Shown: positions 48,298 through 56,916, numbered from the stretch's first letter. The stretch is DNA of 64,000 nt from Flavobacterium denitrificans DSM 15936 (GCF_000425445.1 NZ_KE384377.1:552070-616069); one strand, 5' to 3'. A program made the numbers and translations. The notes: generated by a model from the sequence alone, not told the origin.

Positions 48298-48300
48298 TGA

Positions 48301-48372
48301 GTCAATTAGAAAATTAGTCAATTAGAAAATGACAGAATTATCCAATTTTCTAATTATCACATTATCTAAATT
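48301..48372. repeat. Octamer-periodic spacer with hairpin before argF'
   Basis: The sequence reads GTCAATTA, GAAAATTA, GTCAATTA, GAAAATGA, CAGAATTA, TCCAATTT, TCTAATTA, TCACATTA: a clear 8-nt period. ATTAGAAAA (48321-48329) pairs perfectly with TTTTCTAAT (48346-48354). It ends about 14 bp before the next ATG. Confidence 0.85.
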
Positions 48373-48386
48373 AATAAAGAAAACAA

Positions 48387-49340
48387 ATGAACTATATCTC
48401 AATAAAAGAAATCAACTCATTATCAAAATGGGTAAAACAAGCGATAAAAATCAAAAAGAATCCGCTTAAAAATCAAAGTTTAGGGAAAAATAAAACTCTT
48501 GGAATGTTATTCTTCAATCCAAGTTTAAGAACGCGTTTGAGTACTCAAAAAGCGGCAATGAACTTAGGAATGAACGTTATGGTAATGAACTTTACCAACG
48601 AAGGATGGACATTAGAATTCGAAGACGGAGCCGTAATGAATTCTGGTGCATCAGAGCATATCAAAGAAGCGGCAGAAGTGGTTTCTCAATATTGTGATAT
48701 TATAGCAATTCGTGCTTTTGCAGGTTTGGTTGATAAAGAAAAAGATTATCAAGAAACTGTAATTTCAGGATTTTTAAAATACGCGACAGTGCCAATCGTA
48801 AATATGGAAAGCGCTATCCGTCATCCATTACAGTCGTTGGCAGATGCGATTACAATGGAAGAATTCAAACCAAGACATAAAAACAAACCAAAAGTGGTCC
48901 TTTCTTGGGCACCGCACCCAAAAGCTTTGCCTCAGGCTGTAGCCAATTCTTTCGTAGAAATGATGCAGTTGCAAAAAGAAATGGATTTTGTAATCACACA
49001 TCCGGAAGGTTATGAATTGAGCCCGGAAATAACAAAAGACTGCAAAATCGAATACGATCAAGACAAAGCGTTTGAAAATGCCGATTTCGTTTACGTAAAA
49101 AACTGGAGTAATTTCAACGATTACGGAAAAGTAACCAACAGCGATCCAAATTGGACGGTTACCGCTGAAAAAATGGCTTTAACCAACAACGGAAAATTCA
49201 TGCACTGTCTTCCAGTTCGTCGTAACGTTATTGTAAGCGACGAAGTTTTAGACGGAGAAAATTCAATCGTAATCGAACAGGCGAATAATAGAACGTATTC
49301 AGCACAATTAGTTTTACAAAAGATTCTTAAGAAAATATAA
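48387..49340 (+). CDS. argF': N-succinylornithine/N-acetylornithine carbamoyltransferase, probably succinyl type
   Basis: This 317-residue transcarbamylase makes N-acylcitrulline. The carbamoyl-phosphate motif is FFNPSLRTRLSTQKAA (44-58); HPLQSLAD and the HCLPVRRNVIVSDEV loop follow. It resembles Bacteroides SOTCase closely. At the substrate-deciding position, Glu in Xanthomonas AOTCase (EEH) and Pro in Bacteroides SOTCase (PEH), it has Ser89 (SEH). From memory, changing that Glu to Pro, Ser, Ala or Val shifted AOTCase to succinylornithine. Succinyl specificity is therefore favoured but not proved. Confidence 0.9.
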   Translation: MNYISIKEINSLSKWVKQAIKIKKNPLKNQSLGKNKTLGMLFFNPSLRTRLSTQKAAMNLGMNVMVMNFTNEGWTLEFEDGAVMNSGASEHIKEAAEVVSQYCDIIAIRAFAGLVDKEKDYQETVISGFLKYATVPIVNMESAIRHPLQSLADAITMEEFKPRHKNKPKVVLSWAPHPKALPQAVANSFVEMMQLQKEMDFVITHPEGYELSPEITKDCKIEYDQDKAFENADFVYVKNWSNFNDYGKVTNSDPNWTVTAEKMALTNNGKFMHCLPVRRNVIVSDEVLDGENSIVIEQANNRTYSAQLVLQKILKKI

Positions 49341-49356
49341 TTTTTTTAAAGTTGCT

Positions 49357-49440
49357 AAGATTCTAAGCTACTAAGATGCTAAGAAACTTTGCGCAAAAAA
49401 AAAAACTTAGTATCTTAGAATCTCAGTACCTTAGAATCTT
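49357..49440. repeat. Octamer-periodic 27-bp imperfect hairpin touching the argB start
   Basis: The left arm 49357-49383 (CTAAGATT, CTAAGCTA, CTAAGATG units) pairs with the right arm 49414-49440 (CTTAGAAT, CTCAGTAC, CTTAGAAT units) with about four mismatches. The loop contains an A run. The right arm ends on the base before the argB ATG, so no separate ribosome-binding site exists. Confidence 0.88.
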
Positions 49441-50214
49441 ATGCAAGTATCAGTAATAAAAATAGGTGGAAACATCATCGATAATCCAGCAGAATTAGAA
49501 CAGTTCTTAACCGATTTCTCTAAAATTGAAGGCTATAAAGTTTTAGTTCACGGCGGTGGAAAATCGGCTACAAAAATGGCGCAGAGTATTGGTTTGGTTC
49601 CGCAAATGATTGACGGACGCCGAATTACAGATGCTCCAATGCTTGATGTTGTGGTCATGATTTACGCAGGACAAATTAATAAACACATTGTGGCGCAATT
49701 GCAGGCAAAAGACAATAATGCCATTGGTTTTTCTGGTGCAGACGGAAATTTAATTCAGTCCACAAAAAGAAATCACCCAACAATCGATTACGGATTTGTA
49801 GGCGATGTAAAACAAGTCAACACCAAATTACTGGCAACTTTATTAGAAGCTGGAGTTGTTCCTGTTTTCTGTGCGATTACGCACGATAAAAACGGACAAT
49901 TATTAAACACCAATGCAGATACCATTGCAAGCGAATTGTCAATTGCATTATCAGAAGTTTTTGATGTTACACTAACATACTGTTTTGAAAAACAAGGTGT
50001 TTTACAAGATTCAGAAGACGATTCATCTGTAATAACAGAAATCAACGAACCATTATACAATAAACTAAAAGAAGAAAAAGTAATCCATTCCGGAATGATT
50101 CCAAAATTGGATAACTGCTTCAATAGTTTATCTCGAGGTGTACAGAAAATCAAAATTGGGCATCACAAAATGCTCCAAAATTCAGACATTCCGCACACAA
50201 CGATTACGTTATAA
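49441..50214 (+). CDS. argB: N-acetyl(succinyl)glutamate kinase
   Basis: This 257-residue amino-acid kinase phosphorylates N-acylglutamate, the second pathway step. VIKIGGNIIDNPAEL, KVLVHGGGKSATKMAQ, DGRRITDAPMLDVVVMIYAGQINK region and NTNADTIASELSIAL match the family. The C-terminal SGMIPKLDNCFNSLSRGVQKIKIG region gives the ATP-binding lysines. Its ATG is directly joined to the end of a long hairpin. Confidence 0.94.
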   Translation: MQVSVIKIGGNIIDNPAELEQFLTDFSKIEGYKVLVHGGGKSATKMAQSIGLVPQMIDGRRITDAPMLDVVVMIYAGQINKHIVAQLQAKDNNAIGFSGADGNLIQSTKRNHPTIDYGFVGDVKQVNTKLLATLLEAGVVPVFCAITHDKNGQLLNTNADTIASELSIALSEVFDVTLTYCFEKQGVLQDSEDDSSVITEINEPLYNKLKEEKVIHSGMIPKLDNCFNSLSRGVQKIKIGHHKMLQNSDIPHTTITL

Positions 50215-50220
50215 AGATAT

Positions 50221-50360
50221 AGCCACGAATTACACGAATTGACACTAATTTTTTTCTGCTTAAAAAAGAGAAAATAATTTTAAACAGACATGAAAAAGTT
50301 CATTTTGATTTTAAATCTAAAACAAAAAAATAATTTGCGAAAATTCGTGTAATTAGTGGC
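50221..50360. repeat. 140-bp element bounded by GCCACGAATTACACGAATT inverted repeats
   Basis: GCCACGAATTACACGAATT (50222-50240) and AATTCGTGTAATTAGTGGC (50342-50360) are inverted copies with one mismatch. About 100 A/T-rich bases lie between. Shorter relatives are at 31736 and near 57000. The gap continues (50361-50504) with A/T-rich sequence and a TTAGCGCCTTTGTGGC-type repeat (50462-50492) just before argE; no gene is seen. Confidence 0.8.
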
Positions 50361-50504
50361 AAAAAAACAGAGTTGCGCAGTACTTTTAAAATTTAATTTT
50401 GGAAATTTGCGCAAATTAAAAATGTCGCATATTATTTAGTTAAGAAAGTAAAAGCTTAAAAAAAACTTAGCGACTTAGCGCCTTTGTGGCAAGAGCACAA
50501 CAAA

Positions 50505-51575
50505 ATGAAAAATATAGATACGCTTACCCAGGAAGCAATTAGTTTATTAAAAAGCTTAATCGAAACCCCTTCATTTTCAAGTGAAGAAGACCAAACAGCT
50601 CTTTTAATCGAAAATTGGTTTAATCAGAATGCAATTCCTTTCAAGAGAGAAAACAATAATGTGTGGGCTTTCAACAAATATTTCGACGAAAACAAACCAA
50701 CACTTTTATTAAACTCACATCACGATACTGTACGACCAAATCAGGCATATACAAACGATCCGTTTAAAGCAATCGAAAAAGACGGAAAATTATTTGGTTT
50801 AGGAAGTAATGATGCTGGAGGATGTTTGGTTTCATTATTAGCAACTTTTGTACATTTCTACGAAAATCAAAACCTTTCACATAATATTGTAATTGTAGCT
50901 TCTGCCGAGGAAGAAAGCAGTGGGAAAAATGGTTTAAATAGTGTTTTAAAACATTTGCCAGAATTAGATTGCGCCATTGTTGGAGAACCAACTTTAATGC
51001 AATTAGCAGTTGCCGAAAAAGGTTTATTAGTTCTTGACGTAAAAGTAAAAGGAACCGCAAGCCACGCCGCACACCAAAACGATGATAATGCATTATACAA
51101 ATCGATTCCGGTAATGGAATGGTTTAAAAACTATAAATTCGACAAAATATCAGATGTTTTAGGTCCTGTGAAAATGACCGTGACGCAGATTAATGCAGGA
51201 AAACAACATAATGTTGTGCCTTCAGAATGTGATTTGGTTGTGGATATTCGCGTAACAGACCGTTATACCAATGCCGAAATTCTAGAAGTAGTTAAAGCAA
51301 ATGTAAACGCTGAAGTAACGCCAAGATCAATGCACTTAAATGCTTCGTCTATTCCAGTTGCGCACGGCTTAGTTCAGGCAGGAATTGCTTTAGGAAGAAC
51401 AACATATGGTTCGCCGACACTTTCAGATCAATCGGTTTTAAGCTGTCAGTCTTTAAAATTAGGACCTGGAGAAACGTTGCGTTCGCATTCAGCAGACGAA
51501 TTTATTTTTGTAAATGAAATTGTAGAAGGAGTCGACTTGTACATCAAAATACTAACCGATTTCTTTAAATTATAA
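50505..51575 (+). CDS. argE: M20 family N-acylornithine/acylcitrulline deacylase
   Basis: This 356-residue zinc hydrolase has the metal motifs LLNSHHDTVRP, GLGSNDAGGCLVS (bridging Asp) and ASAEEESSGKNG (catalytic Glu-Glu). GTASHAAHQNDDNA in the lid domain follows. In pathways with ArgF' the deacylation substrate is N-acylcitrulline, so this enzyme may act there; position supports that. The ATG at 50505 was chosen over 50484 because the longer version would translate the upstream repeat. Confidence 0.88.
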   Translation: MKNIDTLTQEAISLLKSLIETPSFSSEEDQTALLIENWFNQNAIPFKRENNNVWAFNKYFDENKPTLLLNSHHDTVRPNQAYTNDPFKAIEKDGKLFGLGSNDAGGCLVSLLATFVHFYENQNLSHNIVIVASAEEESSGKNGLNSVLKHLPELDCAIVGEPTLMQLAVAEKGLLVLDVKVKGTASHAAHQNDDNALYKSIPVMEWFKNYKFDKISDVLGPVKMTVTQINAGKQHNVVPSECDLVVDIRVTDRYTNAEILEVVKANVNAEVTPRSMHLNASSIPVAHGLVQAGIALGRTTYGSPTLSDQSVLSCQSLKLGPGETLRSHSADEFIFVNEIVEGVDLYIKILTDFFKL

Positions 51576-51577
51576 TA

Positions 51578-51668
51578 TTTTTTAGGAGCTAATCCCGCTA
51601 TCCGTTCCAATCTTTTATTTTTTAAAGAAAAAAATAAAAGGATTTCCACTACTATCGGGGCTAGGGCA
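51578..51668. repeat. 91-bp AGGAGCTAATCCCGC...GGGGCTAGGGC repeat-type element
   Basis: It has outer partial pairing (TAGGAGC..CCCGC with ATCGGGGCTA) and an inner hairpin AATCTTTTATTTTTT / AAAAAATAAAAGGATT (51609-51645). From memory, elements with this frame and a variable inner hairpin occur in many flavobacterial genomes. It lies between argE and argH. The following 51698-51749 is a 10-nt-periodic stretch (ACTTTGTGAA, TCTTTGAGAA, CCTTTGAGTA, TCTCTGTGAA). Confidence 0.75.
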
Positions 51669-51760
51669 CTCAGGAAAAAAAGAAGCATTAAGTAAAAAAG
51701 AAACTTTGTGAATCTTTGAGAACCTTTGAGTATCTCTGTGAAACAAAAAACATACATCTT

Positions 51761-53041
51761 ATGAAACTTTGGGAAAAAGGAATACCAACAGATAAACAAA
51801 TCGAACAATTCACCGTCGGAAACGATAGAGAATTGGATTTAGTTTTGGCAAAATATGATGCTTTAGGTTCAATTGCTCATGCAAAAATGTTGGGTCAGAT
51901 TGGTTTATTGACACAAGAAGAAACAACTTCTTTAGTTGACGCTTTAAACGAAATTATTGCTGACATCGTAGTTGGAAATTTCGAAATCGAAGACAGTTTC
52001 GAAGACGTGCATTCTAAAATCGAATATCTTCTAACCGTAAAATTAGGTGATGCAGGAAAAAAAATCCACACCGCACGTTCTCGTAACGATCAAGTTTTAG
52101 TAGATGTAAATTTATATCTTAAAGACGTTGTAAAAGAGTTAAAAGAACAAGTAAAAACACTTTTTGACTTAATGATGGAATCGGCAGAAAAACACCAAAA
52201 CGTTTTATTGCCCGGTTATACACATTTACAAATCGCGATGCCATCTTCTTTCGGAATGTGGTTTTCAGCTTACGCCGAAACTTTGATTGATGACATTACA
52301 ATGCTGAATGCAGCCTTGAAAATTGTAGATCAAAATCCGTTAGGTTCTGCTGCAGGTTACGGAAGTTCGTTCCCAATCAACAGAACATTTACAACACAAG
52401 AATTAGGTTTTGAAACTTTAAAATACAATTCGGTTGCTGCTCAAATGAGTCGCGGAAAATCAGAGAAAACAGTTGCTTTTGCAATGACTAGTGTTGCAGC
52501 TACGTTGGCTAAATTTTCAATGGATGTGTGTTTATACATGAGCCAGAATTTCGATTTTATTGGTCTTCCAGCACATCTTACAACAGGTTCAAGTATTATG
52601 CCTCACAAGAAAAATCCAGATGTTTTCGAATTAATCAGAGGAAAATGTAATAAGATTCAGGCGCTTCCCTACGAAATCACTTTAATTACCAATAATCTTC
52701 CAAGCGGTTATCACAGAGATTTACAGCTTTTAAAAGAAGGTTTGTTTCCAGCAATTCAAACTTTAAAATCTTGTTTGGATATTGCTATATTTTCAATAAA
52801 AGATATTACAGTAAAAGATCATATTTTAGAAGATAAAAAATACGATTATTTGTTTACCGTAGATACTTTAAACGAAATGGTTGTAGAAGGAATGCCGTTT
52901 AGAGATGCATACAAAGCTGTTGCAGAACAATTAGAGGCAGGAACGTATAAATCTCCAAAAGAAACGAAACACACGCATGAGGGAAGTATCAACAACTTAT
53001 GCCTTGATGCTATTAAAGATAAAATGAAAGCAGCTTTTTAA
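51761..53041 (+). CDS. argH: Argininosuccinate lyase
   Basis: This 426-residue enzyme splits argininosuccinate into arginine and fumarate, completing the pathway. DVHSKIEYLLTVKLGDAGKKIHTARSRNDQV region and HLQIAMPSSFG match the family. The fumarase/lyase signature GSSIMPHKKNPDVFE holds the catalytic Ser loop. ATG 51761 gives the normal MKLWEKG start; the longer start at 51716 would translate the periodic repeat. It is last in the cluster, before a terminator. Confidence 0.96.
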   Translation: MKLWEKGIPTDKQIEQFTVGNDRELDLVLAKYDALGSIAHAKMLGQIGLLTQEETTSLVDALNEIIADIVVGNFEIEDSFEDVHSKIEYLLTVKLGDAGKKIHTARSRNDQVLVDVNLYLKDVVKELKEQVKTLFDLMMESAEKHQNVLLPGYTHLQIAMPSSFGMWFSAYAETLIDDITMLNAALKIVDQNPLGSAAGYGSSFPINRTFTTQELGFETLKYNSVAAQMSRGKSEKTVAFAMTSVAATLAKFSMDVCLYMSQNFDFIGLPAHLTTGSSIMPHKKNPDVFELIRGKCNKIQALPYEITLITNNLPSGYHRDLQLLKEGLFPAIQTLKSCLDIAIFSIKDITVKDHILEDKKYDYLFTVDTLNEMVVEGMPFRDAYKAVAEQLEAGTYKSPKETKHTHEGSINNLCLDAIKDKMKAAF

Positions 53042-53078
53042 CGTCTGGTAAGATGTGAAAAGTGAGATTTAAAATGCA

Positions 53079-53112
53079 AAAAGGTCATTGATTTTTTCAA
53101 TGACCTTTTTTA
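53079..53112 (+). terminator. Terminator of the arginine/proline cluster
   Basis: A perfect 13-bp stem (AAAAGGTCATTGA / TCAATGACCTTTT) and a T run, about 37 bp after the argH stop. It is symmetrical enough to act also for the convergent pectate lyase gene. Confidence 0.9.
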
Positions 53113-53124
53113 TTTGTTTAGAAT

Positions 53125-54444
53125 TTAGTTTTTAACCAATTTAAAAGTTTTGTTTCGGTTTTCTATTTGAATTTTACAGACGTAAGTTCCTTTTGCTAGA
53201 TTTCCGAGGTTTAATTCGATTTTTTCATCTGAAATAACACTTTTTTCAGTGCTATAAACTTTTGAACCATTAGAAGAAAATAAATTAATAGAAGCTGTTC
53301 CGTTTTCTGTACCCGAAAATCTTATATTCAAAAGGTTGTCAATTATAGTAGGATAATATTCAAGGTTTAGATCTGACTTTTTTTTTTCGCCAATCCCTAA
53401 ATTAGAACAGTTCGAAGCGATTTTTCCATCTGCGGAAACCTGTAAAGTCGCGCCGGCTCCGCAAGAGGTATTTGTTGTATAACCAGCAATATCTGCAACA
53501 GGAATTGTGGTGTATGTGTAAGAAGGTTTTGAAACAGCATCACCAAAATCTGCCGAGGCCTTTAGCGAATTAACAAAAGTGATTCCAACTGTTCCGCCAT
53601 CTGTACTGATGTAGTTTTTAAAAGCAGTTCCGATTTTAGCAAAATCAGTTCCTTCAACATAACAAGTTGTATTATTATTACCGCCTCCTAAACCAATTGC
53701 CAGTGAACCTGAAACCGATGTGTTATAATAACAGTTTAGAATATGAAGTTCAGCATTTCGTGCTCTCGGCATTCTTTCTTTACAACCTTCAGCCCAATAA
53801 CAGTTCTTAAAAGTTATGCTATAATGTCCGTCAGCTGGAGCATCACTTTTTGAAGAACCTACTAAATCTGAAAATCTGTGATCATCTGCACCGCCAGATC
53901 CTCCAGATTTTGGCGCTTTTAAATAAGTAAATTTTGTCCACGAAACAGTTACATTATCGGCTGTTCCTTTATTATCAAAATTGCCATCCATTCCGTCTTG
54001 AAATTCACAATGATCTACCCATAAATTTGTAGCTTCCGAAGTGAGGTTGTCGTGACCATCAACATCATAAGCGCCCGGACCTTCAAAAATTAAATTTCGG
54101 ATGATGATGTTGTTTGATCCTGGTTTTATATTTAAAATTCCGGAGCCCCCAGCAGTTTGATCCGTATTTACTAATCTTGCACCCGGAAGACCAATAATGG
54201 TTTTGTCATTAATTAATAAACTGGTGTATGTGCAATTTATGGTGCCAGAAATCAAAATAACTTGTGGTGTCGTCATTTTAAGTTTTGCAGTTAAATCTGC
54301 ATAAGTTGATACGGTTACTGGCGTTGCATTGCCACCGCCTGTTGCATTGGCACCAAATCCTTCAGGCACTGACATATAATAATTTTGTGCCGAAATAAGA
54401 TTCATGCCTACTATCAGAAATAGTAAAATTAATTTTGATTTCAT
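53125..54444 (-). CDS. Secreted pectate lyase (PL1-type) with T9SS type A sorting domain
   Basis: This 439-residue protein has a signal peptide (LILLFLIVGMNLISAQ). A right-handed beta-helix lyase domain follows (about 25-330) with NIIIRNLIFEGPGAYDVDGHDN region, NLWVDHCEFQDGMDGNFDNKG region (Ca-binding Asp), ADDHRFSDLVG and the catalytic-Arg stretch ERMPRARNAELHILNCYY. The last 80 residues (YYPTIIDNLLNIRFSG...LAKGTYVCKIQ...FKLVKN) form a type A T9SS sorting signal. It should cleave pectate by beta-elimination outside the cell. A 16-bp palindrome upstream suggests sugar-responsive control. Confidence 0.92.
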   Translation of the reverse strand: MKSKLILLFLIVGMNLISAQNYYMSVPEGFGANATGGGNATPVTVSTYADLTAKLKMTTPQVILISGTINCTYTSLLINDKTIIGLPGARLVNTDQTAGGSGILNIKPGSNNIIIRNLIFEGPGAYDVDGHDNLTSEATNLWVDHCEFQDGMDGNFDNKGTADNVTVSWTKFTYLKAPKSGGSGGADDHRFSDLVGSSKSDAPADGHYSITFKNCYWAEGCKERMPRARNAELHILNCYYNTSVSGSLAIGLGGGNNNTTCYVEGTDFAKIGTAFKNYISTDGGTVGITFVNSLKASADFGDAVSKPSYTYTTIPVADIAGYTTNTSCGAGATLQVSADGKIASNCSNLGIGEKKKSDLNLEYYPTIIDNLLNIRFSGTENGTASINLFSSNGSKVYSTEKSVISDEKIELNLGNLAKGTYVCKIQIENRNKTFKLVKN

Positions 54445-54475
54445 TTTTTATGGTTTATTAAGTGGTTTTGTACTG

Positions 54476-54507
54476 CAAATATATAATAAAAATGTAATCG
54501 ATTACAT
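54476..54507 (-). promoter_or_regulatory. Pectate lyase -7 element with adjacent palindromic operator
   Basis: On the minus strand TATATTTG (plus 54476-54483) matches TAnnTTTG. Just upstream of it, ATGTAATCGATTACAT (54492-54507) is a perfect 16-bp palindrome, placed between the -7 box and the expected -33 position. Its form is that of a LacI/GntR-type dimer operator, so a regulator bound there would directly affect initiation. Confidence 0.65.
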
Positions 54508-54618
54508 ACTTGTAATTAGTTAAAATTTAATTGATTCTTTTTACAGGAAAATTTTAATTCAATTAAAATTTTAAAAACATAGCTATATTTTTTAGCGAGA
54601 TTATTTTTACAATTATAA

Positions 54619-54647
54619 TTTGTTGAATCAAAAAAGCATTATTTTTG
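54619..54647 (+). promoter_or_regulatory. Promoter of the DUF2157 operon
   Basis: TTTG (54619-54622), 17-nt spacer, TATTTTTG (54640-54647): full consensus, 25 bp before the ATG. Confidence 0.7.
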
Positions 54648-54671
54648 GAATGACTTTCAATACAACAGCAT

Positions 54672-55670
54672 ATGAATAAGTTTGACAGCCAGAATACGAA
54701 ACAGCTTCTGGAAAAGAATTTGATTAGTGAAAAGCAATATGAGGAAATAGTTGCCTATCGCAGCTTGAATATTTTTTCTTTAAATACAGAATTAAGACTT
54801 TTTCTTTATTTATCTGTTTTATTATTTACCTCTGGAATCGGAATTTTGATTTATGAAAATATTGATTCAATTGGACACATTGCGATTCTTTCGCTTCTTT
54901 TAGCCGTAATTGTAGTTTGTTTTTTTTATTGTTTCAAGAATTCGAAGGGTTTTCAAAAAACAGAAACACAATTTGAACACCCGGTTTTAGAATATTTGGT
55001 TTTATTGGCCAATATTTTGACTTGTATTTTTATTGGTTATCTGCAGTTTCAATACAAACCTTTTGGAGAACACTACGGATTGGCAACTTTGGTTCCAACA
55101 ATAGTAAGTTTCTTTTGCGCTTATTATTTTGATAATAGAAGCGTTCTGACTATTGCCATTACGGGTTTGGCAGCTTACGTTGGGCTCTCGGTTACACCTC
55201 AGGATTTATTAAATAACAATGATTTTTATGCAAGTGAAAGTCTGAGTTATTCTGCAGTAATATTGGGAGTTTTATTGATTTTATGGACAATTTACAGTAA
55301 CCGAATTTCATTAAAAATGCATTTTAGTTTAGTTTTTCTAACTTTTGCTTTGCATATTATCAGTATTGCAGCAATTAGTAATTTACTGCATCATGATAGT
55401 TTAATTTGGCTGATTTTCGCAGGTATATTAGCAGGCTCGACTTTTTATTTTTATAAGATTAGTCATGAAATGAAAGCGATGTCTTTGTATGTTTTTATGA
55501 TTGTCTATGCCTACATCGGCGGGAATATATTTTTATTTAGAATTTTTGAAGATATTGATTTCTCTGATATTTGGGAATTATTCATTTTCCTACTGCCGGC
55601 TTATTTTATAGGCTCAATTGTAATGTTTGTAAAACTGATTAAAAACTTTCATAAAGAGATTGCAGAATGA
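54672..55670 (+). CDS. DUF2157-like multi-pass membrane protein
   Basis: This 332-residue protein has a short soluble N-terminus (KQLLEKNLISEKQYEEIVAYRSL), a hallmark of DUF2157 proteins. About eight transmembrane helices follow (from 44: LFLYLSVLLFTSGIGILIYENI). No transport or catalytic motif is seen. It overlaps the following membrane protein by 4 bp (ATGA), so the two probably work together. Function unknown. Confidence 0.8.
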   Translation: MNKFDSQNTKQLLEKNLISEKQYEEIVAYRSLNIFSLNTELRLFLYLSVLLFTSGIGILIYENIDSIGHIAILSLLLAVIVVCFFYCFKNSKGFQKTETQFEHPVLEYLVLLANILTCIFIGYLQFQYKPFGEHYGLATLVPTIVSFFCAYYFDNRSVLTIAITGLAAYVGLSVTPQDLLNNNDFYASESLSYSAVILGVLLILWTIYSNRISLKMHFSLVFLTFALHIISIAAISNLLHHDSLIWLIFAGILAGSTFYFYKISHEMKAMSLYVFMIVYAYIGGNIFLFRIFEDIDFSDIWELFIFLLPAYFIGSIVMFVKLIKNFHKEIAE

Positions 55671-56833
55671 TAGTATACGATAAAGAAATATTAGATAATG
55701 AAATTTTAGTTGATGAAGCGGCTTCTTTATGCAATGGCGGTTTTATAAGCAAAGAACAAAAGAAATTTATTAAAAAAGAATTGCCTGTTTTTAAAAGTCA
55801 GGATAATGCTCTGGTTCGAAGTGGTTTCTTTTTACTTGGTAGTTTTTTATATAGTTCAATTTGTGGTGCCATTTCTGTTGTTGGCATGAATGCCGAGAAT
55901 GCCTATTTTGATATCTGCTGTTATATTTTTGCTGCAGTTGGTTTTGTAGGATCCGAATTATTGGCAAAACAAAATTTTCGGAACCACGGATTAGATGATG
56001 CATTTATTTTAGGAACCATTTTAAACGTTGGATTTGCTATCGGAATTTCTACAGAAGCAAATAGATCTGTGATAGCTTTTTTTATAGCAACAACAGCAAT
56101 TTTCATGTTTGTTAGATACTTGCATTTGATTTCGATGTTGGTTTTTTGTGTAACGATTACCGCATTTTTATTTTTCCAAATGTTTGAGTTTGGTGAAATT
56201 GCAAAAGCAATTCTACCATTCGTAGCTATGATTTTTGCTGGATTTTTCTATTTTTTGACAAGGAAATTAATTGATAAATTAACTGAAAGCTATTATTATA
56301 ATGGTCTTTTATTAGCGAATAGCTTTTGTTTGGTGCTGTTTTATCTTTCATGTAATTATTTGGTAGTAAGAGAACTTTCAGCCGAACTTCTAGGGACGGA
56401 GGTAAAACCAGGAACAGATATTCCGTTTGCATTTTTCTTTTATGCTTTTACTTTTATGGTTCCAATTATGTATTTGGTTCAAGCTTTAAGAACAAAAGAC
56501 AGAATTATGCTTTGGATCAGTTTTTTAGCAATTGGATTTTCAATCTACACTATTCGATTTTATTACGCGGTTTTGCCAATAGAAGTTGCATTGACTTTAG
56601 GCGGACTTGTTTTATTCGCAATAGCGTATTTTTCAATTCGAAAATTAAAAGAACAAGAAAGCGGTTTAACATTCAAACCGGATAGAATCAATCATTCAGA
56701 TGCTATTTTAAATGCAGAAGCTTTAGTGGTTGCATCAACTTTTGGAATGAAGCCGGAAGTAAAACCACAAGATTCTCCAATGGAATTCGGAGGTGGAGGT
56801 TTTAGTGGAGGTGGATCTGGAGGAAGTTTTTAA
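55667..56833 (+). CDS. Multi-pass membrane protein with Gly-rich tail (DUF4401-like?)
   Basis: This 388-residue protein has an N-terminal soluble segment similar in kind to its neighbour (SLCNGGFISKEQKKFIKKEL). About nine transmembrane helices follow, and it ends in a flexible tail GGGGFSGGGSGGSF. Pairs of DUF2157 and DUF4401 proteins occur in other bacteria; this may be the equivalent pair. The glycine-serine tail is like those of some TPM/SpoIIM-type membrane proteins, but no family can be assigned with confidence. Confidence 0.7.
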   Translation: MIVYDKEILDNEILVDEAASLCNGGFISKEQKKFIKKELPVFKSQDNALVRSGFFLLGSFLYSSICGAISVVGMNAENAYFDICCYIFAAVGFVGSELLAKQNFRNHGLDDAFILGTILNVGFAIGISTEANRSVIAFFIATTAIFMFVRYLHLISMLVFCVTITAFLFFQMFEFGEIAKAILPFVAMIFAGFFYFLTRKLIDKLTESYYYNGLLLANSFCLVLFYLSCNYLVVRELSAELLGTEVKPGTDIPFAFFFYAFTFMVPIMYLVQALRTKDRIMLWISFLAIGFSIYTIRFYYAVLPIEVALTLGGLVLFAIAYFSIRKLKEQESGLTFKPDRINHSDAILNAEALVVASTFGMKPEVKPQDSPMEFGGGGFSGGGSGGSF

Positions 56834-56916
56834 ATTATTTTGCCACAAATTAAAGGAAATACATTTGCGGCTTTGATAAATAAACTAAATTGTTATTAAG
56901 AAATTATAATAAAAAC

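Noticed and set aside
49788-50153. 121-codon minus-strand ORF inside argB
   Set aside because: Shadow frame; Ser/Cys-rich composition typical of antisense reading.
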